Position numbers and translations under genes: made by a program. The notes under the pieces are model-generated. The model did not search any database. It had not been told where the DNA came from and was given only the letters and a program-made list of their open reading frames with translations. Of a stretch of DNA of 64,000 bases, positions 35,864-48,600 are shown piece after piece; positions within the stretch are counted from its first letter, which is position 1, and every line of letters starts with the position of its first letter. The DNA lies in the NCBI GenBank assembly GCA_033026295.1, contig CM065189.1, forward strand, positions 9,367,203-9,431,202. Direction: 5' to 3'. The DNA comes from Channa striata (lineage: Eukaryota > Chordata > Actinopteri > Anabantiformes > Channidae).

Positions 35864-37530
35864 AGTAATGTCCTCAGGAGGATGTAGTCTGGTGGGATGG
35901 AAGTCTGAATAAAACTGCAGTTTTCTTCCTGTTTCTTACTGACATACTAAAATGTCTATCCCGGGTTTCATCACTGTTAAGGCAGTTGTCTGCACCCCTC
36001 AGGGGTTTTGGTCATGCAATAAAAATCATAGTTGCTCCTAAATATAGGGTAGCACCCAGTGCACATGCTTCTTCGTGACACATTAGATTGTTTTTACAGT
36101 CATAGGAATCCAAATAACAGTTTCTGCAATAACCTAAAAACAAATTCACTGCATTTATATGATCTCCATTTGACTAATTGTGTATTTTTGAAACTCACTG
36201 GCTGCCACAATGATGGTTTAGCTCAAATTGTAATTTTTTTAAAACAACCTAGATTACATTGTATCTTAACTTTGACTCGAGTCTCTTTTTGGCATATTTT
36301 TGTTAGAATAAACAAATTAAATTTACTGTGATTCAACGTTGAAAAAAGTACACACTGTGTTTCGACTTCGGGAATAATTCCAACACTAATGTCCCCTCTG
36401 CATTTAAAGTAAGATCCGAACACAAACCAAACAGTACATTAAAATAGCTTTATTAAAGTAAATAAAACAACAAGCATGTAAAATATCTGCTGATTTTATT
36501 CCACCTGAAACAACTTGTAAACAAATCCCATTATATCATGTAACCACTGACTGCGTGCCCTCTGACGAGCAATTCAACAAAGAGGAGTCAGTAACAGACA
36601 TCTACAATTACTTCCTGTCTGGCTCAACAGTCTAGCAAAAATGCAAATTGCATTTTTCAAGTGTTTTGAGTTTAATACTGATCCTTATAGATGCAAGACA
36701 CAGTATTTCCATTTTCATGGAAACTGTATGTCAAAGGATGGTACTCTGCGTTTTACAGCACTACATCTATCTCGCAGCTGCAAGACATAATAAAGGTTTT
36801 GAATTCAAAATATAAAATGAGTACAATGAGTTGTGTGGTTAAAGTACAATTTTAAGGGAAACAGTTATGTCTTGCTCTGTTGTTGTTGTGGTTTGTTATG
36901 ATGGGATACATCTGCCGGATGGTTTATGCCGTTCATTCAGTAGCAAGAGCACTTGTAGTTTCCATACAAGGACTTCTTTGTCTCTACAATAGAGACTCTC
37001 ACAGGGGTTTTCCACTTAGCTCCAAATACACAAGAACCAAATGCAACAGGAGTGGGAAGCATTTGCAGGTCACTCTCTTATAGGACTTGAATCTGCACAG
37101 AGTTCTTCTCTCAGCTGCAGCAAATATGAACTTCCTATAAGTTGGTGTAGTATACCCAGCTCAAATGGCAGATGATCACTATGTGCAAACACACTATGCA
37201 TTTCTGGTTGCCATGCAACTATTAGCTAACCTGAAGTTTTAATTTAAAGTGCAATAATATTACACCAAGAATAATTCAGAGGAGTGCTAATGCTCAGTGT
37301 GTATTTGCTTATTCGATGTGAGGATGAGAAGCAGACTCACACTGAGCAGGTAATAGTTAAAGTCACAGCTGCTCGCTGGTAAAATGAATCCTTCCCTGCA
37401 GGTGCAGCGTCGCCCATTTGTCTGTGTGACACTGACATAATGTGTGACATTATTAAAGCTGAGCAATGCTCAGTTTTGAACATGCAGGGATTCGCCCGTG
37501 GCCACATTGAAAGCGCCGTGCCTCCCCCTT
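35864..37530. other. 1.7 kb non-coding, nothing recognised
   Basis: AT-rich, repeat-poor. The 90-codon frame at 36059-36331 is featureless. Confidence 0.55.
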
Positions 37531-37624
37531 TCTCTCCTGGTGTGTTTCTCTTCCTCTCTCCTGGTGTCCAGCCTTTTTTTTTTTTTTTTAAACACTGCTT
37601 GTCTTCATCTCTCTCTGCTGGTGT
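37531..37624. repeat. Three near-copies of CTCTC(C/TG)CTGGTGT in a pyrimidine tract
   Basis: TCTCTCCTGGTGT occurs at 37531-37543 and 37555-37567, and TCTCTCTGCTGGTGT at 37610-37624, separated by pyrimidine runs including poly-T. It looks like a decayed minisatellite. Confidence 0.5.
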
Positions 37625-37957
37625 CTGTTCTTTTTTTTTTCTCTAATATCTGGAAAGATGTGAAAAATATATTTTTTTAAAAAACATTGTTTTCTTTCTG
37701 AGTTGACCCATTGGAGACTCTATCAAATGATTAAAAGAATGTTCTCATGCTACGGAATTGAACATTCTCACATTCTTACCGATTTGTGAAATCCACTGCA
37801 AACCTTGTTAAAATGGCGTTTATTCTTTTCTCCCACACACACACGATTACTTAAAGTACAGTATTACTGAAATTACCCACCCAAAACCATGTGTTACCTG
37901 CTGCCTAAGTAAAAGGCACTGATTTGCTGGTTACAGTCACTTTCAGCAGTAACCGCA

Positions 37958-38080
37958 GGGGCAGCTGTGGATCAGGGCGTGTTGTCCACTAACCATCAGG
38001 GCTGCTGGTTCTGTAGGTCCATTAAACCCTATGATAAAGCGCTCCGATCACTAAGGTAGTAAAGTACTATACTGTATACT
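37958..38080 (+). mobile_element. SINE-like repeat family B, copy 2 with internal deletions
   Basis: 'gggcagctgtggatcagggc' then 'gtgttgtccactaaccatca' and 'gggctgctggttc' match the tRNA-related head. 'gataaagcgctccgatcact' followed by 'aaggtagtaaagtactata' matches the 3' end. The A-box region has lost about 10 bp and the region after the B box is largely deleted. Confidence 0.6.
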
Positions 38081-39678
38081 GTCTTCTCATGTACCATGTG
38101 GAAAAGAAGTTAGCTTATATGTTTTTTTGCATTATTATTTCATAATAATGTAAAACTGCTAATACCAGAGACTTTAAGACCATCACGTCAACATGTTGAT
38201 GTATGTTACCACACACATTCTGAAGGTTTTAAATCAATTTTGTCCTTTGCCTTCGACAGGAGGAATGTACACCAACCTGTAACTCCACAGGTATGAACTT
38301 GTGTTTGGTTTACAGTTGGTGTAAATCTGTGCAGTTGTTTATGAATAAGCTGGTTATTGATGGTCAGTGCCTCAATATCTCTCAGTTAATTTAATGTATC
38401 AAGGTGCATTTTACTAAATAAATGGAAGTGAATCAGAAAGAAGACCTATGTGGATCTACTGTCAGCTGAATGTCTGAATGCATCAGCGCTGCAACAGTTT
38501 TTTTTGTTCTTCTCTTTGCTTGTTTCTTTTCTGTTGTTAGAATTACAGCTCCGGTCTCTAACCAAACCTCAGTAAATAACAGTCGCAATCAGAAACCAAA
38601 ATTTCTTGAATCCAGATTACTTTAAATAAAATGGATGTTTGACATCAGAGATGCTATCTTCTTGTTTATATGCAGTCTGTGTTATTATCATCCAAAATCC
38701 AATAAACCATGAAGTGGACACACAGACCTGCTCAAGAGTCCGGGTGATAGGAAGCTGCTGTCTGAAGGAGGTCTATCTGTGAAAGGAATACCAAAAAGGA
38801 AATGCCTTGATACAGCAAACAGTCTCAGTCATATGTTTCTCCAGAAACATCTGTGTAAAACTCAGAATAGAAATATGTGAACCACTTCCTCCAGGCTGCG
38901 TGACGACACTCCAGAGTTCCTTCTCTGTAGCCAGTTGACTGAGTTTGACCTGTACTCCTGCTGATCCCAGCAGGTGGCTCTTAAATCAGAACCTGAACAA
39001 TGCACAAAACATTACAGGGAAAATATACAAGATGCCTGTTTTGTGACATGAATTAATTTCATGATACCTTTTCTCTGATGGACAATGCACATCAAATAGC
39101 TTCCTCTAGTTTTGAGTGCACTGGAAAGAACCGATGGACCTAAAAATGCATCATCACACACGACAACACAAACCTCCGTTTTTTATGACTGTCTTTAGGA
39201 CAAATGCTACTACGTGATCACATCCTTAGTCATATCCTAAATCTCAGTGTTGCTGAGAAGCCAGTGAAAACAAAGCTATCTTTATCTTTTTTTAGAGGTG
39301 TCACTAACTCCATCCACATGGAGGTCAGCACTGGCGGGCTCTGGTGACAGCTGATGAAAAAATTAGAAGACATAAAATTAGAGTGTACAGCCTTTGCACT
39401 TTCTTGACAACAGCTGGCATAATGAATAGTTTGTGAAGAGCCAAGATGCAGCTGAGGACAGGGATAAGGAGGGAAGAGAGAGACAGAGGTTTGCACACAG
39501 CTTGGATGTACATGCATTTGAGGGAAACCAGCAGACGGTTAAAGAACTGCCGTGGTTATGGGAAGGTTTGCAATAACAACAACATGGACTATACAACAAT
39601 TACTAGATTTAATGGTCTCACTGAGGCTGAGACGACCTTCCAGCAAGGGATTGGCGACATTAGCCCAATGATATGGCA
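38081..39678. other. Non-coding; right end may be LINE 3' untranslated sequence
   Basis: No gene seen. The last 100-250 bp before 39679 lie just downstream of the minus-strand LINE stop and may be its 3' UTR, but no tail repeat is visible. Confidence 0.45.
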
Positions 39679-40200
39679 CTAACTGAAAGTTAAGACATAA
39701 AGATGATTTTTAGGTTTGGACTTAAAGGCCTTTACAAAGTCACACTGTCTGATATCAGCAGGGAGGTTATTCCAGAGGAACAGGGCATGATATGAAAAGG
39801 CCTTGCAGCTGAAAGACTTCTTTTTACCTCTGGGCACAGACAGGAGCCCTGTAGCCTCCACGGAGAGTGAAGAGAACAGTGTGAAATATGACAGAGATCA
39901 GACATGTTTTAAGGAGTCCAAGTCTGGATGACACAAAATCCTGAATTAGGGTCTCTGCATCTGAATTTGATCTCCCACACATACTGTTACATACAGTAGG
40001 TGAAAGAAAGCACTCTTGGTGAAGTCTTTAATGTACTGATCAAACGAGGCAGCAGGATCAAGCATAACACCAATATTCTTGGCTGTCAGACACTGCAAAA
40101 TCACACAATTGTCAAGAGTTGCCGTTAAGTGATCAAACTGGTGTCTGTGTCGGGGCGGGCCACCAGCATCAGTTTTATCAGACAGCAGAAAACCAGGCCT
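39679..40200 (-). pseudogene. LINE ORF2 C-terminal region, L2/Rex-like, minus strand
   Basis: On the minus strand a 60-codon open segment (39679-39861) carries GLLSVPRGKKKSF and AFSYHALFLWNNLPADIR, then FKSKPKNHLYVLTF and a stop. This is the standard C-terminal end of many LINE reverse transcriptase polyproteins ('LWNSLP...FKSRLKTHLF'). Upstream, in another frame, NIGVMLDPAASFDQYIKDF and KSAFFHL (about 40010-40095) match the 'NLGVILD...KTAFFHL' block that normally lies about 100 residues earlier. The intervening 'SRLDYCN' part is decayed and a frame change separates the segments. The element is 5'-truncated near 40200, with the reverse transcriptase core missing. Confidence 0.8.
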
Positions 40201-40269
40201 CTATTTTCCTAATACTAGAATAGTCTTCTGCCACCTCGTTCGCATAGAACCAGCGGCCCGCTCTGTGGA

Positions 40270-40900
40270 GAGCGCTGAAGAATGAGCATATGCAAGATCT
40301 TCCATCTTCTTCAAGTATTGCATGATGGCTCAACCAGCAGCGTGCAAATCCGTAATGAACTATCTATGGAATTTCCTATTAGAACGGGGGTCCACCAAGG
40401 AGATGTCGCCTCTCCCCTGCTTTTCAATAGCGTAATCGATGCCATTATGAGGAAGGCAACTGGGGACAGATGCAGGGTCAGTAGCATGTGGACAGCTCCC
40501 TGACGGACTTGATGTTCGTGCCATATTCGCCGACACAGATTCATTACAACGGATGGATCACAGGACATTTACCTTGACAGAGTTCAAATTTGATCAGGTC
40601 CAAATATTCATGTACCTTGGTTCGCTGGTGCAAGAGAAAAGTGGCATCTACAACTAAAGTACACAGCAGAATTGGACAAGCCAGAACAGTTTCTACTTTG
40701 CTTAAATGGTGGCTAACATTTACCTTTAGGACCAAAATTTGAACACTCATTCTACCATTCTCCTGTACGGATCGAAATATAGCCAATCACCGGCAGGAGG
40801 GGAAGCTCATTAAAAACAACACACGGAATCCAGCGGCACCTACAGCAGCGTATTGGTCGAGAAGAAAAGAGAGAAATTATCTATCACTGTGTATAATCTG
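40270..40900 (+). pseudogene. Non-LTR retrotransposon reverse transcriptase relic, plus strand
   Basis: The 73-codon open segment (40282-40503) contains FPIRTGVHQGDVASPLLFN, the conserved stretch before the catalytic box of non-LTR reverse transcriptases (GVRQG...SPLLFN). After a +1 frame change the catalytic YADD-like box appears degraded to FADT (40526-40537). The same frame, broken by stops, continues with FMYLGSLV (40607) and ILLYGS (40757-40774), the post-catalytic landmarks seen in many LINEs as YLGS and LLYGSETW. It is 5'-truncated and dead. Its motifs differ from those of the adjacent minus-strand relic, so these are two lineages, not one inverted copy. Confidence 0.8.
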
Positions 40901-42739
40901 ACGAAGAGGTAATACAGAAAAAGGTACTTAATATTTAACTCTGGAAAAAAGGAGGCATTATTATTATAGACATTGCAGAGTTCTTTTACAAAAGTAGGAC
41001 CTTAGCACTAGAGAGCCAGGCAGGAGACACCCGTTTTCTGCTTAATATACATACAGTGATCTGGGATTTTGAAATTCTATAAGAATATATAAGGAAAACA
41101 GAAATTGAATCTGAATTTATACACATATGAGTGACAAATATGAGATCATTTACCACTTTAGTAAGTGCAGTTTAGTGGGGTTACAAATCTGGAGAAATAG
41201 AAAAAGGTATAAAAGCATTACTGTTAGATAAGTGGCCTGAAAGCTGCAGAGACACAACTCTTTCCAGTACTTAAACGGAAAGAACAATGGAAGCTTAGGA
41301 ACTGGTCAGTAGGTGTGAGTAGTGGCTTTAGAAGCCAGCACCAGCCTGGACTTATGTCAGGACATATGTCGTGTACTCAACTTTAGTTCAAACAAAGAAT
41401 AGCTGAGATTCAATCGTTGCTCAACTGGTTTTACCGAAAAGTGTCAAAGGTTGAACCAATCGCCTTTGTTTTACTGCAAAAAAAAAAAAAACACAAGACA
41501 AAAAGCACAAGTAAACAATGTTTGTGTTTAAATATATTTTGCAAAGACATTGAAAATGAATTTAGGATTATATTTATCTTCTGACAATACTTAATTATTT
41601 TAACGTAGGCTGTTTGGGTGGAAGTGACTCACACAATGAAGCAAAAGTGTGTCAACATAATATACATGAGTGCATAATTTAACGAATAGCAACAGACATT
41701 AAAGCACAGACGAACTATAGCAACAAAAGTGCTTGTTCCACAAAGAGTTTTTCTTTATACAGCGACTCTTTTTATATAATCAGAATTACCTTCAGCTTTC
41801 CCTTGGAGACAGTTGTCTCAAGAACACAAATAACACAGATTCCTTTTTGTTTTCATTGCCTTTGTCTTTATAAGTCAATTTCTTTGTGACAAGATTGAAT
41901 GACAGGGTTGCCAGGTCATGGAAAATTGTCTAGCCCATGAGCCTCTGAAAACCCACCACATATGCTCCAAAAACAAAAGGCCAGAAAAGTGGGTGAGGTT
42001 AGAAATATTGTAAGCAACAACAGCTGCAGAACAGGTGTTAAGTGCAGTCTGTGTTTTGCAGTAAAACTGTCAACAATAAAAACATTGGACATTACGTGGG
42101 GACAAAATGTGAATTATTTCAAAATGTGGAGGAGAGAAGTCCCTTGAATCATTTTAGAGCCTGATAACTATCAGAAAGGTTTTCAGCACCATTAAAAGTT
42201 ACAATGTATTCTCACAATGGCTACTTTAGAAACTTTGTTTTATTTCACTTCAAATAATTCTTATGAGTTTTTTTTTAGTTTGGTGAATTAGATTATGAGC
42301 AGGAAGAGATTTGAGGGTCAACACTGATGTCACCCAGATGGACGTGTCTGACTTCTTTGCCACTGATGCAGCACACCTGCAATGAAACAAAAGAGATTCC
42401 ATTCTTTTTGCCAAAAATCCTCAACTGGAAACAACAATAGACAGAACGGGCTGGTTAAATCCGGCAGTTACTCTGTTCGTATGCAGTGATTTATGTTTTA
42501 CTAATAAACGTTTGGTGCAGATAGACTGATGATGGCTGAAGCACATTCTGTTGGACACCTGAGGACGCATGAGCACCCTGGTGGTGCGTGAAGTTTGGGT
42601 GGAGGCAGGCACCTTCAGCATAACGTAGGAACTAAGTCCACATTTTATTTCTCATTCCATGTGGGAGGTTTTGAGGGCAGAACATGTTGGAAAAATTCAC
42701 ACTCCAAATCTGAAAAATCTGAATGAATGGGCAGACTGT
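40901..42739. other. 1.8 kb non-coding; possible LINE 3' sequence at the left
   Basis: The first few hundred bases may be 3' sequence of the plus-strand LINE. A poly-A run lies at about 41478-41490. No other feature is recognised. Confidence 0.45.
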
Positions 42740-42870
42740 TTTACCTGGTGGCTCAGCAGGTAGAACAGTCGTCCACCAATCGCAGGACACACAAGCTGCA
42801 GGGCTGTTCGTTTGATTACCATGCGTCAGGTAACTCCGACTCAACCTTCTCCAATGTGAATCCAATGAAG
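42740..42870 (+). mobile_element. tRNA-derived SINE-like repeat family B, copy 3
   Basis: TGGCTCAGCAGG at 42749-42760 is a near-perfect RNA polymerase III A box, followed by 'tagaacagtcgtccaccaat' and a B-box-like GTTTGATTACC at 42810-42820. The copy ends near a poly-A run at about 42870. It matches the heads of the copies at 28333 and 37958. The B box is altered from the GTTCGANNCC consensus, so transcription is unlikely. Confidence 0.65.
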
Positions 42871-45395
42871 AAAAAAAAAAAACAAACAGAACTTCTTTAT
42901 TTTCCATCCGTCTGACTTTCAGAAGAACAAACACTTTTATTTATCCTTCATCACATCCGTCTATTTCACATCTGTCTCTCTCTATTCTGGCCTGATTTGT
43001 TTTGGTCCTTCATCATTTCCCCACTCCTCTTATTCCGTGTCCCACACCCCCCCTACTTGTGTGAAGAGCTTGCAAACAGACATCACTGACAATGAGAGGC
43101 AATTCACTGTCAAGAAGGTCTGTCTTGTGTATGTTTATCCACTGTATGTGTGCGTGCGCATGTGTGATTCCGAGTGTTTGTTTCTGTCAAGAGCAATACA
43201 AGGTTAGAAGGAGAAAATATTAACATATTCACCGTCTAGTTTTATACATTTGCTAGTCGTTCAACAATCTGTGAGGCAGAGAATGACAGAATGAAAGAGG
43301 AGACTGAGAGATGGCTGAGAGTGAAATGGAATTACTCATTCTGGTTTTGATGTTGAGGTCAAGTTTATTTACAAGAAAAAAAATCTGTGAAGATAAAGAC
43401 ACCTGAAATCCAGACTAGATTAAAGTGCTGTGCAAACAGACTATGCATAAAAGATGATTGCTTCAAGACACCCACATGTTCACACACAAACGTCATTTTA
43501 ATCAGCCCAATATCAGGGTGGTGATATTCCATTCCATGGTAACCAATCCCTGCGCCACCAGCCAGTGAGTGAATTAATGTGTACCTCCTGATTTTTAAAA
43601 AGTCGAATAACCACCGTATCGAACGCAATATAATAATAATTATTGTAAGAACCAATATAATATATATTTTTTTATACTGTCTATTTATGGAGGAAAAGCT
43701 ACTTGAATAAATTACTATTTGCCTGGCAGCATATTTCTACCTTATTCCAATGAATAAATATGAGATAACTGTATATATTAAAACAATTAATGTGCCAATT
43801 TGTGGTGTTTCTTGTGAAAGTGTAATGATCTCATTAACTAGAGTTACTGCCTTGCGGTTTTATGCCATCATCCAGTCAAGTACCGAAAGAGAAAAAAGAA
43901 AAGGAAAGCTTTGGAGTGGATTAAGGTGATGGCGGGGGCCCTGCTGTGCTGTCTAAGTACTCGTATCTCTGCTGCTTTAACTTATTTAAAACTGTGAATC
44001 TCCAATCTGGAGAGCAAGTGGTGGTGAAGCTGCTCCCAGTGTGATGTCACACTCGACCGTGTCAGCGCATATGCAAAGATATGCCAACCGCTGTCCGAAG
44101 CTATGGAATACAGATTGGTTTAAAACTGTTTTTTTTTTTTTTTAGTATCCTTAATTGTAATAATTATTTTGTTATATGCTAAATTTATATGTATGATTGT
44201 AGTGGAGAATTTTCAGTGGGAAAGTGGCTGTGTTCACTTTAAGGGGTTGGGGGGGGATTTAATTTCACACAAAATAAAGTCAACAAAAGTGAAAAAAAAC
44301 CTTTGTATCAGAATCTCCCTTTCTGTTTCCACGTTATTAATGGCCAGAGGTCAATATTTGTAGAAGATCTTTGTTTACAGCAAAACTAAAAAAGTCGGTG
44401 GGATTTGTGTTGGGAGCTAAAACAATGAGTTCATTTAGGAACCTTTGTGAGTTTTATTTGTAAAGAAATAACATTTTTCTTAAATGTATACAATTATCAT
44501 GTATTCTTATGATGGTGTAGACTGTAGCAGTTGCAATCTTATTTATATTTGCCAGAGAAGTCTCTCTGTTGAAACAGAAATGTTCCCATTTGCCGTACGA
44601 CAGCTTCAGGACCACTGCAGTCAATAATTCAGATGCTGGATTTACTCCGCCACTAAAATATCAAATGTATTATATATTAAATTCGATAATGTTTCTATTA
44701 AAAACTGAGGTTAGATATTACTGACATTCTGTTTAAGTCAAGCATTTATTTAAGTTTATTCATATTTCTAGATATTTATATTGATAATAATATATCATCC
44801 TAATTGTTACATATTTTCATGCATAATCACTATAGGTAGTTCACAAATCATGTACTTTACATGCAATTCTCACTATTTGTTTCTCCATACTAGATTTTAC
44901 CATAATGAATAACAGCATTTCAGATGTTTTACATTTAATAAACAGCTGATTCTTCCCTTTCTAAAATGTATTAATCAAGCCTAAACATATTTTACAAACA
45001 ATACATTGCATCCTTGTAAAATATGTTTTACACACACACACGTCGACACACTCGTGTGTGTCCACAGATGCACTTTTACTGCACTGGCTCAGTTTTGTAA
45101 GAATAAACAGTTTGACTTTGCTTTGCTACAACTTTCTCCACAGACTTGCATCTATGGAAGGGAAATGAGATCATTCTTTAGCCTCCTGTGGTGCTAACCA
45201 CAGAGGGCCATTTATTCTAGAAATGAACATTAATTTCCAGTGCCTGGACAAGACAAACACACTTTGGGAGATACGGAGAGACAGAAAGTAAAGCATTATC
45301 ATTTGCAAGTTGCTGAATAAATCCTCAGCCAGATGTTTTAGTGCTGCTGACTGGGAAGGAGGAATGTAAACATTACCATCGCAGACATGCTTTAT
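42871..45395. other. 2.5 kb non-coding, nothing firmly recognised
   Basis: AT-rich with a poly-T run near 44130-44143. The 43.92-44.11 kb part is repeat-free and has an octamer-like word (ATATGCAAAG, 44069) but no stronger evidence of function. Confidence 0.5.
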
Positions 45396-45640
45396 GTTCC
45401 CTATTACAGTGACTAATTGAATGTTTGTCTATATCTAATGAGGTGGATTGCCCCTGGTGTATTTGTATATCTCTGCGTGAGTGAGATCTGTTTGAGGTAC
45501 AGATCTAAATATTTGCAAATTCCGATATAAACAGGTGTTCAATTAAGAAAACCCCATCGTAATTATGATTAATTGAATAATGACGTGAAAGAAATGTTGC
45601 ATCTATTTACCCAGTTTACAGTGAGCGTTCCATGATTTAG
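45396..45640. promoter_or_regulatory. Candidate enhancer-like homeodomain motif cluster
   Basis: In 245 bp there are CTAATTGA (45413-45420), TCAATTAAG (45538-45546) and TAATTATGATTAATTGAATAA (45560-45580, three overlapping ATTA cores). ATAAACAGGTGTT (45527-45539) joins a forkhead-type TAAACA to an E-box or T-box-like AGGTGTT. An exact inverted repeat, AGATCTGT and ACAGATCT with a 7-nt loop, lies at 45484-45506. It is the densest such cluster I noticed and contains no repeat sequence. Function is inferred, and AT-rich DNA yields ATTA words by chance. Confidence 0.3.
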
Positions 45641-48600
45641 AGAGCAAGAGATCAGGACGGAGCTTGAAACATACTCAACTGTGGCTAATTTGCCTCAGAC
45701 GAGGGCGTGACACACAATCAACATCGCTGCTCTCTGTCTGATCCCTGCTTCCTCCTTCCGCTGCCTTGTCAATTTTTACCATCTGTCGTTCCATTTTGAC
45801 ATACCTGGTCATTTATTCATTCAGCCCCTCCCCCCCAAAACTCACCTGTGCTGCATCAGCCACAATCAGCAGCCAGGGTTCAGGTCACCGGCGGGCAGCC
45901 GCCCCTGCTCTGACTTTGGCTGTGTGTTTGTATGAGCTTCACTATGTTTGCATCTGACCTGAAAAACACTTTGTAGCAATGTGCAACACATGTAATTTGG
46001 TGTTAATGCAGAAACATGAATATTCTTCAAAGGAGCACCGGGTCGTGTTTCGTCAAACTTAAATTCTTATAAAATAAACCAGTAACATATTACAAACGTT
46101 CTACTACTCAAATTCCTATTGAGGTTAAAATGCTTAAAGCAACATAATGAGGGTGTGTAATGTTTAGTGTCATGTATAACAGACATGTGAGTGTTCTGAT
46201 GAATAAATCAGCTTTGTATAATACCTATTAATATACAGTATGAACACACAACAACTATTAGAAATTCAGTCAGGCATAATCTGGACATAATTACCAAATC
46301 ATAGCGTTGAATTATTATAACATAGCTGATCATATGTCTACATATCTTAGCGGGTGTATACATGAGTTTCATGAAGTTTGACAGCTAGTTTGTCCCTGTG
46401 ATGGGGTTTGAATCCAAACAAAGTCTTTCTTGTCCAAAGTGAATTTGCAGCTCAAGTTTTATGGCTGTTTTGTAAATTCCTTTCCAGAGAAGCTGGCACC
46501 ATCTAGATAAAAACATCATTTGCAAATGAGTTAAGAGACAGTTTTTTGGGTCTGGTAGATTAAAAGTCACAGGAAAATTTATGCTAATGGCATGAGTGTC
46601 AACCTGTGGCCTGGAACCAGATGTGGATAGTTTGCTTTACGCAGAGTTCTCTGGAAAGTGGAGCACAAGGTCTTTGGTGTCATCTGGTCCTGGGGAGGTT
46701 TAGTGGTAGATTGTCTTAGAAAGAAAGAAAGTTTATTACAGGGTTCATCTACCTCCCTCCTGTTGCCAAGATGGAGTTTAAACTCCAAACTCTGTCTTAA
46801 AGGCTGTTAAGGAGCATTTACTTGAGGCCCTAACAACCTCCCTGACATTTGTTTTACCTGCTCAGTATTAGCAGTAATACCAGTACAGTCAGTTATTGTG
46901 TTCAGCATAAACTGACCACAGAAGAAAAGTGGGTAACTAACTTTTTATTCTAAGTGAATTGATTTTGTGATACGATGTTCAATGTGTCAAAATACTGGTC
47001 AGTGTTGACTATGTACTGTAGCACCTCATGGAAGCCGAATAAAAATTCCTAACGCATTTGCTTTGTGTTGGGATGTGCCCTGAACTATTTTTATGTTTTA
47101 TACAACTTGTCATGTCCAATGACTGTTTTTGGTTCTGACACCCTGGGTCATTGTTTCAGTATCTACCCATGAAGGGTTCCGCAGCACATTGTCTTTTCTT
47201 TAGCAGCCGCATCTTATTCATAAAAAAACATTGCCTTTACTCGTAATAATCATTTTGCCTCTAACGTTCACTAATTCAAACAGAAACACACTGCACTGAA
47301 ACACGGTTTGGTCACATGGAACAGGACGGGTCCCAATCTGTCTTCCTCATTCTCAGTAATTATAAACAAAACCTTTTTTTAATTTTTACTGTTAAAACAA
47401 AGTAAAAAAGAACTGCAGTTTATTGTTTTGGTGCCTGACTTTAAACTCTTGCGTGTCAAACTAGAATCTCTCGATTATATTTCATGTCTTCGGGTGCTAC
47501 TTCCTTTCGTTTTTTTTCTGGTGGTAAAATTACAATTTATTACTGTGAGCTTTGTTGTTGGTTGGTCTGATTTAAAAGCCTGAAGGTATTTTTAATTCAC
47601 AGTCCATTCTATTTAATATGTTGTGTATAATTTCTGAGGTAACCCAGCGAATACATCTTGTCTCCTTCATCACTGTTTCTCTCAGTTTTTTGACTCCAGA
47701 CAAATCCAATTTGAAGATGCTGGTAGCATTCATTATTGTCTATGTATAATGAAGGTCTCGGTGCAAGTTCAAACTGGAATCTCCTGTACTTTTTCCCACT
47801 TACTCTGTCAAACAATTATTATCCACTGAGCACCCTGGTTTTTCTGCTCAGGCTTGTTTGTCAGCTGGTGGGTGATTTCTGATATTAACAAACTGATGTA
47901 GAACATGTCTCATTGCTGTCACTTCAGCATGTGTGCACCGGCAGTGTCGGTGTAGGTGCTTCTTCCACACCAACTTTAAGGAACGAGTTCACTTCACTTA
48001 TAAAAAAAAAAAATTGTTGAATTCTTGGTGTCTTGAAACTGTAATAAACAGCTCGGGTCAGGTGCAGAGCTGAGTATGTAGTCCACAGTGGAATCTGATC
48101 TGATTGAGATTTAAATCTGGTGTTATTTTTAGTTGGTAAAATTTGAGGAACCCAAACATTGCCCGTGGGTTGTGTTTGGGTTCCTCAAGGGTGCACGTGA
48201 ATGTGTGTGTGTTTTGGCTCAGTTTTCATAAATCATAGGTTTAGCTTCACTTACCCCACTCACAATCAAACATTCACACATCTTTTATTCCCTCTAATGA
48301 TATTGATTTACTTGTCTAGCCAGCAAGGCGCTTGTTCTGTACAGCAGAAAATGGTGTAGCACTATTGATCCGTAGTGAGGTATGATGTCATGGTGTGAAG
48401 TGTCATATGGAGCAAATATTCAGATGTGTTATTTATTTGTTAGTGGTACCATTTACATTGGTTCACCTTTGTAAGCACATGACTTTGCATAAATACGCCA
48501 CATGTGGATTACTGTATATTTCCGTGTGTGTCTGGCTGGGGGCTATCAGAGAACTCAGGTCATCAGAGGACACGGTCGTTTCTTAATAAGCAGGAAATAG

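Noticed and set aside
39679..40900. One LINE inverted by twin priming
   Set aside because: The two halves carry different versions of the equivalent motifs (NIGVMLD against FMYLGSLV), so they are more likely separate elements.
42740..42870. Possible tRNA gene, because of a good A box
   Set aside because: The B box is altered, no cloverleaf with a proper anticodon arm was found, and two diverged sister copies show that it is a SINE-like repeat.
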